From Xanthomonas sp. DAR 34887 (lineage in GTDB: Bacteria > Pseudomonadota > Gammaproteobacteria > Xanthomonadales > Xanthomonadaceae), in contig NZ_CP162490.1 of assembly GCF_041245805.1 (NCBI RefSeq), forward strand, positions 1,093,001 through 1,157,000: a stretch of 64,000 bases of DNA. The letters run 5' to 3'. This document shows positions 55,895-64,000 of this stretch, piece after piece. A program made the translations under genes and the position numbers. The notes under the pieces were generated by a model. The model was not told where the DNA came from and did no database searches. It worked only from the letters and a program-made list of their open reading frames with translations. The number at the start of each line of letters is the position of its first letter. Within the stretch, counting starts at the first letter, position 1.

Positions 55895-58057
55895 TTGCCC
55901 GTGCCGCGTGTGCAGGTTCCGGCGCCGGCGCTGTCGGCGGCAGGCGAGGCGCCGTTGTCGGCGCTGCCGGGCGTCGGCCCGAAGGTCGCCGAGAAGTTCG
56001 CCGCGCGCGGCCTGCTGACCCTGCAGGACCTGTGGCTGCACCTGCCGCTGCGCTATGAGGACCGCACCCGGCTGACCCCGGTGGCGGCGCTGCAGCCGGG
56101 CGTCCCGGCACAGGTCGAAGTGCGGGTGGAGGCGGTGGACCGCGGTTTCCGCTACCGGCCGATGCTGCGCGTGGCGGTCGCCGACGATTCGCGCGCCACG
56201 TTGGTGCTGCGCTTCTTCCAGTTCCGCGCCGCGCAGGTGGCGCAGTTCGCGGTGGGCGCGCGGCTGCGCGCGTTCGGCACGCCCAAGCCGGGCCAGCACG
56301 GCCTGGAGATCGTGCACCCGAGTTACCAGATCCTCGGCGGCGACGAAATCGCGGGCCTGGACGACAGCCTGGACCCGGTGTATCCGGCGGTCGAAGGCAT
56401 CGGCCCGGCGACGCTGCGCAAGCTGATCGGGCAGGCGCTGGACCGGTTGCCCGAGGAGGCGTCGCTGGAGCTGTTGCCGGCCGCGTTGCTGGCCGAACTG
56501 GGCCTGCCGTCGCTGCGCAGCGCGCTGCTGGTCGCGCACCGGCCGCCGCCGCAGGCCGATCTGGGCGCGCTCGCCGCCGGCCTGCATCCGGCGCAACAGC
56601 GGTTGGCGCTGGAAGAATTGCTGGCCCACCACCTGAGCCTGCGCCGCCAGCGCATCGCGCTGCAGCGGCAGCGTTCGCCGTCGCTGCGCGGGCGCGGCCT
56701 GCTGGCCAAGCGCCTGCAGCAGTCGCTGCCGTTCCAGCTCACCGGCGCGCAGCAGCGGGTGTTCGCGCAGATCCGCGCCGATCTGGAAAACCCTTCGCCG
56801 ATGCTGCGCCTGGTGCAGGGCGACGTCGGCAGCGGCAAGACCGTGGTCGCGGCGCTGGCGGCGATGCTGGCGGTGGACAAGGGCAAGCAGGCGGCGCTGG
56901 CGGCGCCGACCGAATTGCTCGCCGAACAGCACCTGGCCAACCTGCGCGCCTGGCTGGAGCCGCTCGGCATCCGCGTCGCCTGGCTGGCCGGCAAGGTCAC
57001 CGGCAAGGCGCGCGCCGCGGTGCTGGCGCAGATCGCCTCGGGCGAAGCGCAGGTGGTGGTCGGCACGCATGCGCTGATGCAGGCGGCGGTGACCTTCCAC
57101 GACCTGGCCCTGGCCATCGTCGACGAGCAGCACCGCTTCGGCGTGCACCAGCGCCTGGCCTTGCGCGACAAGGGCGCCACCGGTGCCGGCGTGCCGCATC
57201 AACTGGTGATGACCGCCACGCCGATCCCGCGCACGCTCGCGATGGCCGCGTACGCGGACCTGGACGTGTCGGCGATCGACGAGTTGCCGCCCGGGCGCAC
57301 GCCGGTGCAGACCATCGTGCTCAGCGCCGAGCGCCGCCCGGAGCTGGTGCAGCGCATCCGCGTGGCCTGCGCCGAAGGCCGCCAGGCGTACTGGGTGTGC
57401 ACCTTGATCGACGAAGCCGAGGAGGGCGACAAGCCGGCGCCGGGGCAGGGCGGAGGTGCGGGCAACCGCATCGATGCCAGTGCCGCGCAGGCCACCTACG
57501 AAGCCTTGTCGGCGCAATTGCCGGAGCTGAAGGTGGGGCTGGTGCACGGGCGCATGAAGGGTGCCGAGAAGCAGGCGGCGATGCGCGCGTTCAAGCAGGG
57601 CGAGATCGACCTGCTGGTCGCGACCACGGTCATCGAGGTCGGCGTCGACGTGCCCAATGCCTCGCTGATGATCATCGAGAACGCCGAGCGGCTGGGCCTG
57701 GCGCAGCTGCACCAGCTGCGCGGCCGGGTCGGGCGCGGCGCGGCCGCGTCGAGCTGCGTGCTGATGTACCAGGCGCCGTTGTCGGCGATGGCGCGGGAGC
57801 GGCTGCAGACCATGCGCCAGACCAACGACGGCTTCGTCATCGCCGAGAAGGACCTGGAACTGCGCGGGCCGGGCGAGTTGCTCGGCACCCGCCAGACCGG
57901 CCTGGCCGCGTTCCGCGTCGCCGACCTGGCCCGCGACGCGGGCCTGTTGCCGCGGGTGCATGCACTGGCCGACCGGCTGCTGGCCGACTCGCCGGCCCTG
58001 GCCGATCGCATCGTCGCGCGCTGGGTGGGCGGCGCGGCGCGGTTCGCGGGGGCATGA
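55895..58057 (+). CDS. recG: ATP-dependent DNA helicase RecG
   Basis: A 720-residue branch-migration helicase. The N-terminal wedge domain carries PLSALPGVGPKVAEKFAARGLLTLQDLWLHLPLRYEDRT. Helicase motifs follow: Walker A GDVGSGKTVVAALA, TELLAEQH, DEQHRFGV, MTATPIPRTLA, and TTVIEVGVDVPNA with HQLRGRVGRG. The C-terminus has FVIAEKDLELRGPGELLGTRQTG. The start is TTG at 55895 or GTG at 55901; no ATG is available. Confidence 0.95.
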   Translation: MPVPRVQVPAPALSAAGEAPLSALPGVGPKVAEKFAARGLLTLQDLWLHLPLRYEDRTRLTPVAALQPGVPAQVEVRVEAVDRGFRYRPMLRVAVADDSRATLVLRFFQFRAAQVAQFAVGARLRAFGTPKPGQHGLEIVHPSYQILGGDEIAGLDDSLDPVYPAVEGIGPATLRKLIGQALDRLPEEASLELLPAALLAELGLPSLRSALLVAHRPPPQADLGALAAGLHPAQQRLALEELLAHHLSLRRQRIALQRQRSPSLRGRGLLAKRLQQSLPFQLTGAQQRVFAQIRADLENPSPMLRLVQGDVGSGKTVVAALAAMLAVDKGKQAALAAPTELLAEQHLANLRAWLEPLGIRVAWLAGKVTGKARAAVLAQIASGEAQVVVGTHALMQAAVTFHDLALAIVDEQHRFGVHQRLALRDKGATGAGVPHQLVMTATPIPRTLAMAAYADLDVSAIDELPPGRTPVQTIVLSAERRPELVQRIRVACAEGRQAYWVCTLIDEAEEGDKPAPGQGGGAGNRIDASAAQATYEALSAQLPELKVGLVHGRMKGAEKQAAMRAFKQGEIDLLVATTVIEVGVDVPNASLMIIENAERLGLAQLHQLRGRVGRGAAASSCVLMYQAPLSAMARERLQTMRQTNDGFVIAEKDLELRGPGELLGTRQTGLAAFRVADLARDAGLLPRVHALADRLLADSPALADRIVARWVGGAARFAGA

Positions 58058-58096
58058 GGGGCCGAGATTCGGCATGACCAGCCTGCGGCTGTTTAA

Positions 58097-58267
58097 AGCC
58101 GGGATTGGGGATTCGCAAAAGCGGCATCGCCACGTCTTCGTTCGTAGGGCGGCTTCAGCCGCGATGGGGCTTTCCCGGTAACGCCGGCCGCGGCTGAAGC
58201 CGCTCCTACGACGGAGCGCGGTAGCGCCGCCTTTGCGAATCCCCACTCCCGAATCCCCAATCCCCGC
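58097..58267. repeat. Paired heptad element 7 with nested palindrome pair
   Basis: The G-rich arm 58097-58124 reads into GATTCGCAAAAGCGGC. The C-rich arm 58226-58267 is preceded by GCCGCCTTTGCGAATC. An inverted palindrome pair (about 58142-58165 and 58188-58209) lies between them, showing one repeat family inside another. Confidence 0.8.
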
Positions 58268-58331
58268 TCCTTCCCATGCCCGCCCCGCGATGCCAGACTC
58301 GGCGGCCGAACGGACTGACGAAGAATCACGC

Positions 58332-59270
58332 ATGAGCGACAAGATTCCCCTGTTGATCGACACCGATCCCGGCGTGGACGATGCCCTGGCCCTGCTGATG
58401 GCTTTCGCCGACGACCGCCACGACGTGGTCGGCCTGACCATCGCCGCCGGCAACGTCGGCCTGCAGCACACCGTGCGCAATGCGCTGAAGGTGTGCGAAG
58501 TGGCTGGGCGCGAGGACGTGCCGGTGTTCGCCGGCTGCGCCGATCCGCTGCTGCATCCGGCGGTGGACGCCGCCCATGTGCATGGCCTGGACGGTTTCGG
58601 CGATGTCGGCCTGGCGCCGGCGGCGCGCACCGCCGAGTCCGAACACGCGGCGCTGGCGATCCTGCGCCTGTCGCACCAGTACGCCGGCTCGCTGCTGCTG
58701 GTCGCGCTCGGTCCGCTGACCAACCTCGCGCTGGCGCTGAAACTGGATCCGACCCTGCCGCAGCGGGTGCGCCGTTTCGTGGTGATGGGCGGGGCGATCA
58801 CCTGCCACGGCAACATCACCCCGGCTGCCGAGTTCAACATCGCCTTCGATCCGGAAGCGGCGCATATCGTGTTTTCCGGGTTCCCGCACATCGAGGTCGC
58901 CGACTGGGAGGCCACCGTCGCGCATGGCCTGCCGCATCGCGAGGTCGAGCAATGGCTGGCCGCGGACGCCGACAAGGCGCGCTTCTACGAGGAGATCTCG
59001 CGCAAGACCCGGCTGTGGTCGGAGGATTCGCGCGGCGAGCACTGGTACGCCGCCGATGCGCTGGCAATGGCCTGGGCGCTGCAGCCCGAGGGCGCGCTGG
59101 AGGTGCAGTCGCGGCCGCTGCAGGTCGAGCTGGCCGGGGTCCACAGCCGCGGCGCCACCCTGGTCGACTGGAACCGCCAGCTCGGCCTGGCCGACAACGC
59201 GGCGATGCTGATCCGCTACGACCAGGCCCGGTTCCAGGCGCTGGCGCGCGCGGCGGTCGGCGCCGGTTGA
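58332..59270 (+). CDS. Inosine-uridine-type nucleoside hydrolase
   Basis: A 312-residue hydrolase of the IunH/RihA group. It has the calcium-binding DTDPGVDDALALLMA at 9-23, TIAAGNVGLQHTVRNALK, VALGPLTNLALAL, VVMGGA and EFNIAFDPEAAHIVF. It cleaves ribonucleosides to base and ribose for salvage; the base preference is not readable. The start at 58332 comes after a heptad element. Confidence 0.92.
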   Translation: MSDKIPLLIDTDPGVDDALALLMAFADDRHDVVGLTIAAGNVGLQHTVRNALKVCEVAGREDVPVFAGCADPLLHPAVDAAHVHGLDGFGDVGLAPAARTAESEHAALAILRLSHQYAGSLLLVALGPLTNLALALKLDPTLPQRVRRFVVMGGAITCHGNITPAAEFNIAFDPEAAHIVFSGFPHIEVADWEATVAHGLPHREVEQWLAADADKARFYEEISRKTRLWSEDSRGEHWYAADALAMAWALQPEGALEVQSRPLQVELAGVHSRGATLVDWNRQLGLADNAAMLIRYDQARFQALARAAVGAG

Positions 59271-59353
59271 GCGGGCCGGAGACGCCCGGGCGTGGTCGGG
59301 GCTCCTCCCCGAGCCCAGGCCCCGGCGGGCCGTGAATTCGGCGCAAGTTGTTC

Positions 59354-59383
59354 TTGCGCGCAGGCCCGGTGAGTTGCTATAGT
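59354..59383 (+). promoter_or_regulatory. Promoter of rpmE2
   Basis: TTGCGC (59354-59359), an 18-bp spacer and TATAGT (59378-59383), with a start near 59390 and a leader of about 30 nt. Confidence 0.65.
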
Positions 59384-59420
59384 TTCCCTCTTGTCCAGCA
59401 GCCCCCTACGGTGCGAGCCC

Positions 59421-59663
59421 ATGAAGGCCGACATCCATCCCAAGTACCACAACGTCGTTTTTCACGACGTCACCTCCGATTTCAAGATCCTGACCCGTTC
59501 GACCATGTCCTCGAAAGAGACGGTCAAGTGGGAGGACGGCGAAGAATATCCGCTGGTCAAGGTCGAAATTTCCTCGTCTTCGCATCCGTTCTATACGGGC
59601 AAGCACAAGGTCATCGACACCAGCGGCCGCATCGACAAGTTCCAGAAGCGCTACGCGCGCTGA
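59421..59663 (+). CDS. rpmE2: 50S ribosomal protein L31 type B
   Basis: An 80-residue type-B L31: MKADIHPKYHNVVFHDVTSDFKILTRSTM, SSSHPFYTGKHK and GRIDKFQKRYA. It lacks the zinc cysteines of type A, so it can replace zinc-bound L31 when zinc is scarce. Whether the genome also has a type A copy is not visible here. Confidence 0.95.
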   Translation: MKADIHPKYHNVVFHDVTSDFKILTRSTMSSKETVKWEDGEEYPLVKVEISSSSHPFYTGKHKVIDTSGRIDKFQKRYAR

Positions 59664-59685
59664 TCGAGCGGTCGAAGTGGTAAAG

Positions 59686-59716
59686 GACGGCCGCGCCCTG
59701 CGCGGCCGTCTTTTTT
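59686..59716 (+). terminator. Terminator of rpmE2
   Basis: GACGGCCGCG-CCCTG-CGCGGCCGTC followed by TTTTTT, a perfect 10-bp stem 23 bp after the stop. Confidence 0.92.
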
Positions 59717-59957
59717 GCGTCTCCGGAAAATGTCGCCGCGCGGTCGCGCTGGCGGTTTGTACACATCCTTCCCGTCCTGGCTATGGCGAGGGCGCAACGC
59801 TGTGTCCCCAGTGGCACCCATCCTGCGGCGCGAGGACGAGCAACGACTCAAATGTTGCTGTGCGATAATGGCGCGATCCGTGGTAATTGCCGTGGACTTC
59901 CTTCACGCGTCTGTTCGCAAAGTACGGGCAGGCGCCTTCCACTGAGGAGCGCACACT

Positions 59958-61247
59958 GTGTCCGATCTTGATCAGGTCACGCTGAATGCCGGCGACAAGT
60001 CGGTCGTTCTGCCGGTACTCAAACCCACCTTGGGCAACGATTGCGTCGACATTTCCAAGTTGACCAAAGAAACCGGTCTGTTCACCTACGACTCGGGCTT
60101 CACCGCGACCGCCAGCTGCAAGTCGGCGATCACCTACATCGACGGCGACAACGGCGTGCTGCTGTACCGCGGCTACCCGATCGAGCAGCTGGCCGAGAAG
60201 TCCAACTTCCTCGAAGTGGCCTACCTGCTGATGAACGGCGAGCTGCCCACCGCCGACGAATTCAAGAAGTTCGACCACGAAGTGACGCATCACACGATGA
60301 TGCACGAGTCGCTGAAGAACTTCCTCGGCGGCTTCCGCCACGACGCGCACCCGATGGCGATGATGGCCGGCACCGTGGCCTCGCTGTCGGCGTTCTACCA
60401 CGACACGCTGGACCTCAACGATCCGGAGCAGCGGCGCCTGGCCGCGATCCGCCTGATCGCCAAGGTGCCGACGATCGCCGCTGCGGCGCACCGCTATTCG
60501 ATCGGCTGGCCGATCCGCTACCCGCGCAACAACCTCGGCTACGTCGAGCGCTTCCTGCACATGATGTTCGAAGTGCCGAGCGAGCAGCTGGAGATGAATC
60601 CGGTCGTGGCCAAGGCGCTGGACCTGCTGTTCATCCTGCATGCGGACCACGAGCAGAACGCCTCGACCTCGACCGTGCGTCTGGTCGGCTCCACCGGCGC
60701 CAACCCGTACGCGTCCGTCGCCGCGGGCATCACCGCGCTGTGGGGCCCGGCGCATGGCGGCGCCAACGAAGCCGTGCTGAAGATGCTGGAAGAAATCGGC
60801 ACCGCCGACAACGTCGAGAGCGCCGTGGCCAAGGCCAAGGACAAGAACTCGAGCTTCCGCCTGATGGGCTTCGGCCACCGCGTCTACAAGAACTTCGATC
60901 CGCGCGCCAAGATCATCCGCGAGATGACCCACAAGGTGCTGGGCGAACTGGGCGTCAACGATCCGCTGCTGGAAGTGGCGCTGAAGCTGGAAGAGGCCGC
61001 GCTGAAGGACGACTACTTCGTGCAGCGCAAGCTGTACCCGAATGTCGACTTCTACTCGGGCATCATCTACAAGGCGCTGAACATTCCGGTGGAGATGTTC
61101 ACCGTGATGTTCGCCATCGCGCGCACCGCGGGTTGGGTGTCGCATTGGCTGGAACAGCAGGTCGATCCGGAAATGAAGATCGGCCGCCCGCGCCAGATCT
61201 ACACCGGCTACGACAAGCGCGACTACAAGGCCGACGGCCAGCGCTGA
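59958..61247 (+). CDS. gltA: Citrate synthase
   Basis: A 429-residue type-II citrate synthase, the entry enzyme of the TCA cycle. It has FTYDSGFTATASCKSAITYIDGDNGVLLYRGYPIEQLAE, HADHEQNASTSTVRLVGS, GPAHGGANEAVLKML, MGFGHRVYKNFDPRAKI and VDFYSGIIYKALNIP; the catalytic His and Asp positions are present. The start is GTG at 59958 after GAGGAGC. A -10-like GATAAT lies at 59864-59869. Confidence 0.96.
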   Translation: MSDLDQVTLNAGDKSVVLPVLKPTLGNDCVDISKLTKETGLFTYDSGFTATASCKSAITYIDGDNGVLLYRGYPIEQLAEKSNFLEVAYLLMNGELPTADEFKKFDHEVTHHTMMHESLKNFLGGFRHDAHPMAMMAGTVASLSAFYHDTLDLNDPEQRRLAAIRLIAKVPTIAAAAHRYSIGWPIRYPRNNLGYVERFLHMMFEVPSEQLEMNPVVAKALDLLFILHADHEQNASTSTVRLVGSTGANPYASVAAGITALWGPAHGGANEAVLKMLEEIGTADNVESAVAKAKDKNSSFRLMGFGHRVYKNFDPRAKIIREMTHKVLGELGVNDPLLEVALKLEEAALKDDYFVQRKLYPNVDFYSGIIYKALNIPVEMFTVMFAIARTAGWVSHWLEQQVDPEMKIGRPRQIYTGYDKRDYKADGQR

Positions 61248-61273
61248 TCGCGCTGCCTTCGGTTTGTCGCGAA

Positions 61274-61300
61274 AACGCCCCGCTTTGCGGGGCGTTTTTT
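61274..61300 (+). terminator. Terminator of gltA
   Basis: AACGCCCCGC-TTT-GCGGGGCGTT followed by TTTT, 26 bp after the stop. Confidence 0.92.
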
Positions 61301-61484
61301 ATGGGGTGGACCGCGATGCGATGATCTTCCGCAGTCCTCTTGTCGTGACTGATGGACTGGGATCGTCTGGCGCGCACAAAGACATGCGTGCACTCACCGC
61401 GCTGAAGCGCTTCGTGTGCGAGAAGGTTCGGCCCGGACAGTGTTGGCAGCTGCAAGGTCTGCCGCTTCCTTGGTCGCGACTTAA

Positions 61485-61804
61485 GGGCGCCTCTAATAAC
61501 CCCCAAAGCATGTCGATGCACTTGCGAGATGCCGACACGCCCAGCCTGCAGGTTTCGGCATCGGGACGTTCGAGATGCCATGGAGTGGCAAAGGCGCACT
61601 GGCGGTGTACTTGGTGGCGTTGCGCCCGCGTTTGTCATGGACGCCTTGGCATCACGGCCGCTTCGTCTTCCTGTCGCGGCTGAAGCCGCTCCTACAAGAG
61701 CAAGGCGCGCATGTGTAGGAGCGGCTTCAGCCGCAACAGACAAAAGGAACACGCCATCGCCACGTGCAGCGTGCAGTTTCCGGAATGGGTTTTTAGAGGT
61801 GTCC
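61485..61804. mobile_element. MITE-like element, copy 2 (320 bp) with TTAA flanks
   Basis: The ends are GGGCGCCTCTAATAAC (61485) and GTTTTTAGAGGTGTCC (61804), flanked on both sides by TTAA (61481-61484 and 61805-61808), a likely target duplication. It is in opposite orientation to copy 1 and matches it over the full length. The inverted palindrome pair (about 61675-61738) lies inside. No transposase frame is present. Confidence 0.87.
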
Positions 61805-61808
61805 TTAA

Positions 61809-61951
61809 GCCGCTTCTACAGGGCGCGCGCGGCCGACTCGCTGGCAGCACTGTGCTGCGACCTCAGATGGGCCGGGACCAACCCGATGCCGTTTCCGCGG
61901 AGTTGCTCCCGCGGCACGCGGGGCGGAGCGGCAGACCTGGATCGCGATGCC
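61809..61951. other. Gene-free interval
   Basis: Short gap between the MITE-like copy and the 3' end of the DMP19-like gene, starting with a partial palindrome (CCGCTTCTACAGG). Nothing else was recognised. Confidence 0.5.
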
Positions 61952-62770
61952 CTACAGCTGCGCTGGCACTTCGATCTGCGTCACCAGCGCATGGCTGTCG
62001 GCCTGGTGCATGCGCGCGGTGCCGTCCAGGTCGAGCAGGTAGAAGTGGCCGCGGTCGGTCAGGAAATGCCAGGCCAGCACCTGGCTGCCATTGTGCTGGT
62101 GGCTCGGGTCGCCGGCAGTGACGCGGTCCAGCGTGTGTCCGCTGTCGGCGCATAGGCGGCGGATCAGTTTCATGTAACGCGGCTCGTTCTCCAGCGCCGC
62201 GGCGATGCGCTCGAGGCGATCGGGCAGGGCGGCGCCGCGGCGCTGGACCTCGGCCTGCATCTCCTCGATCGACAGCGCCACCAGTTGCGGATGCGCGCGC
62301 AGCCAGGCCGAATTCAGCGCGATCAGGTCTTCCTCTTCGGCCAGCGCGAAGAACGCATCGCCATGCCGGTCGAGCGCATCGCGCGCCGGGTTGTCGCCGA
62401 AGTATTCGCCATCCATGAATGCCTGCAGCGTGTCCTCGTCCATCCGTTCGAGCAGCGCGCGGCTGGCGGCGTACAGCGCCGCATGCCGAGGTGCCTGCAT
62501 CGCCTGCAGTCCGCGTCCCACCTGGTCCAGTACCAGCGGATCGGCGTTGCAGTTGTAGACGAATTGGGCGAAGCCGCCGTTTTCCACTTGCGCCACGTAG
62601 AAGTCGACGTAGTAGCTGCACATCGCATCGGCGGCGATCTCGTCCGGACGCAGCCACTGGTCGAGCTGGGCGTTGATGAAGCTGATGTTGGACTGGATCG
62701 GCGCGTACGCGTCGTCGCTATCGAGACTGTTGCGCGAGACGACGATGGCGTCGGGCGGAATGGCGGGCAT
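61952..62770 (-). CDS. DMP19/DUF4375-like protein
   Basis: A 272-residue soluble, acidic protein. The middle holds a DUF4375-type segment: CSYYVDFYVAQVENGGFAQFVYNCNADPLVLDQVGRGLQAM and ASRALLERMDEDTLQAFMDGEYFGDNP, then FFALAEEEDLIALNSAWLRAHPQLVALS. One member of this group, Neisseria DMP19, mimics DNA and blocks a repressor; that function cannot be assumed here. The C-terminal 80 residues (WHFLTDRGHFYLLDLDGTARM) form a separate small domain. Confidence 0.7.
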   Translation of the reverse strand: MPAIPPDAIVVSRNSLDSDDAYAPIQSNISFINAQLDQWLRPDEIAADAMCSYYVDFYVAQVENGGFAQFVYNCNADPLVLDQVGRGLQAMQAPRHAALYAASRALLERMDEDTLQAFMDGEYFGDNPARDALDRHGDAFFALAEEEDLIALNSAWLRAHPQLVALSIEEMQAEVQRRGAALPDRLERIAAALENEPRYMKLIRRLCADSGHTLDRVTAGDPSHQHNGSQVLAWHFLTDRGHFYLLDLDGTARMHQADSHALVTQIEVPAQL

Positions 62771-62826
62771 GCAGCTAGGTCCGTTGGCGGAAGGAATCGG
62801 TGCGCGGAGCGCGGCGCGCGCTGCGC

Positions 62827-63474
62827 TCAGCGGCGCTGCTGGTAGTCGGCGATGTCCTGCTCGGTCAGCAACTGCCGCAGCTGGCTTTCCGAGGCGCGCC
62901 GCATCGGTTTCTCGTCGACCTGCGACAGCGGCGCCTGGCGCAGCGCGTCGTAGGGCAGCACGGTCAGGTCGAAGGTCAGTTCCTCGGCGGCGAACACCCA
63001 CACCGGGAAGTCCTCGCTGCGTTCGCGGTCCAGGCGCAATCGGCGCGTGCGCGATTCGGCCGGGATCCGGTGCTCTTCGAGGAAGCGCGCCACCGCATCG
63101 GCGTCGTCGCTGTGCAGGTGCAACTGCACCGGGCTGTTGGCATCGGCGGTGCCGTCGTACACCGGACCGACCAGGCGCGGGGCGAAGCCATGCAGGAAGT
63201 CCATCGCGCGCAACGCCGCCTCGCGACGCAGGCGCAGGCCGCCGGCGTGGTCGGGTCCAGCGAACAGGCGCTGGTACTCGCGCAGCGCATCCTCGATCTC
63301 GCGGTTGCGCGGCAGCGAGGCGTCGTCGTGGATGCCGAGCCGCTCGGCGGCCTTCAGCTTGGCCTGGTGGAAGTCGCGGATGCCGCCTTCGGCCATCAGC
63401 CGGGCGGCTTCGTGGGCCAGCCGGCGGCGGCGTTCGTGCGTGCGGGTCTGGGCATGTTGCCGAGCGTGATGCAT
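62827..63474 (-). CDS. Unrecognised conserved-looking protein next to mrcA
   Basis: A 215-residue protein that I do not recognise. The N-terminal half is helical and basic (TRTHERRRRLAHEAARLMAEGGIRDFHQAKLKAAERLG). The C-terminal half has alternating charged and hydrophobic strands (LVGPVYDGTADANSPVQLHLHSDDADAVARFLEEHRIP, VWVFAAEELTFDLTVLPYDALRQAPLS), which could be a small alpha/beta fold of nucleotidyltransferase type. Codon use matches its neighbours. The ATG at 63474 follows GGGAGG. It lies downstream of the penicillin-binding protein on the same strand. Confidence 0.7.
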   Translation of the reverse strand: MHHARQHAQTRTHERRRRLAHEAARLMAEGGIRDFHQAKLKAAERLGIHDDASLPRNREIEDALREYQRLFAGPDHAGGLRLRREAALRAMDFLHGFAPRLVGPVYDGTADANSPVQLHLHSDDADAVARFLEEHRIPAESRTRRLRLDRERSEDFPVWVFAAEELTFDLTVLPYDALRQAPLSQVDEKPMRRASESQLRQLLTEQDIADYQQRR

Positions 63475-63675
63475 GGGGCCGCCTCCCTCAAAGCCTGACC
63501 CGACTGTACAGCAGCGCGGTGACAGCGGCATGCAGCGCGATGACGCGCTGGGCGGCCGCGGCTGTCCGCGCGGCATCTCGGCGACGCGGCGTCCGCCGGT
63601 GTCGATACCGCCTATCGCCGCCTCGGCATCGGGACCCGCCGCGTCCCGAGTCCCCGGTCCCACGTTTCGCGCCCG

Positions 63676-64000
63676 TCAGAAAATATCGAACGCCGCGTCG
63701 TCGGTCTTCTGGTCCTGCAGGCCGTAGTCGAAGTCCTGGATGCGATCCATGTCCTCGACCTTGACCCACTCGGTGGCGCCGTTGAGCGTGGCCTGGACCA
63801 TGCCGGCCGGCGGATCGTTGCTGGCGATCGGCTTGTCCTTCAGTGCTACGCGCATGTAGTCGATCCAGATCGGCAGCGCCGCCTTGCCGCCGTACTCGCG
63901 GTAGCCGAGCGAACGAAAATCGTCGCGGCCGACCCACACGGTGGTCACGTAGGGGCCGCCGAAGCCGGAGAACCAGGCGTCGCGGTGGTCGTTGGTGGAG
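63676..64000 (-). CDS. mrcA: Penicillin-binding protein 1A, C-terminal part (runs off the window)
   Basis: The last 107 codons of a class-A PBP. The end of the transpeptidase domain reads STNDHRDAWFSGFGGPYVTTVWVGRDDFRSLGYREYGGKAALPIWIDYM, the pattern following the KTG box in MrcA. A short C-terminal tail ends QDQKTDDAAFDIF. The 5' part lies beyond position 64000. Confidence 0.85.
   Translation of the reverse strand, partial: STNDHRDAWFSGFGGPYVTTVWVGRDDFRSLGYREYGGKAALPIWIDYMRVALKDKPIASNDPPAGMVQATLNGATEWVKVEDMDRIQDFDYGLQDQKTDDAAFDIF

Overview
This is a high-GC gammaproteobacterial chromosome segment that looks like Xanthomonas. The evidence is the mix of genes (two TonB-dependent receptors including an Oar-like one, a type-B L31, a composite GGDEF/EAL protein, a PilZ/DUF1631 pair, and the zapA-6S RNA-fau neighbourhood) and the dense palindromic intergenic repeats of the kind seen in that genus. 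No rRNA, tRNA, CRISPR array, prophage or transposase gene was found. The organism call is inference from gene content, and I cannot name the species.

Layout. 1-16 kb: mpl, a Lon-N-domain protein, a DedA/PAP2/LssY fusion, a small kinase-like protein, an SDR, a ROK regulator, a glyoxalase-like protein, a potassium channel, two membrane glycosyltransferases, argD and a HAD phosphatase. 16-32 kb: the accessory-looking part. It holds a TonB receptor, an operon of four exported redox/amine enzymes (Tat flavin amine oxidase, cytochrome c, exported RidA-like protein, Tat PLP aminotransferase), azurin, a giant MalT-like LuxR regulator, hemL and an Oar-like TonB receptor. 32-38 kb: thiE, rubredoxin, SirB1-like, DUF192, rpiA, EVE, fau, thioesterase and 6S RNA. 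38-51 kb: zapA and its small partner, a GGDEF/EAL protein, pepP and pepQ, PilZ/DUF1631, and the operon rph-VOC-rdgB-ABM-hemW. 51-64 kb: yicC, gmk, rpoZ, spoT, ridA, recG, a nucleoside hydrolase, rpmE2, gltA, a DMP19-like protein, an unrecognised gene and the 3' end of mrcA.

The best candidate for an undescribed system is in 16-32 kb. Three promoters (first TonB receptor, amine-oxidase operon, second TonB receptor) share an identical architecture: two CCTACCC-type boxes exactly 19 bp apart, then a -10-like element whose first base lies exactly 39 bp after the start of the second box. The reverse complement of the box (GGGTAGG) resembles the G-rich repeats bound by MalT-type activators, and a MalT-like regulator is encoded between these units. 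I infer a regulon for outer-membrane uptake plus periplasmic oxidative deamination, with cytochrome c and azurin as plausible electron carriers.

The intergenic space is dominated by four repeat families: (a) paired G-rich/C-rich heptad elements that abut start and stop codons, (b) a MITE-like element of about 320 bp with GGGCACCTCTAATAAC ends, (c) short palindromes (GCGGCTTCAGCCGC core), usually in inverted pairs, and (d) a CTCTCCC/CTTCTCCC hairpin element that is tandemly repeated after one receptor and also appears in frame inside mpl.
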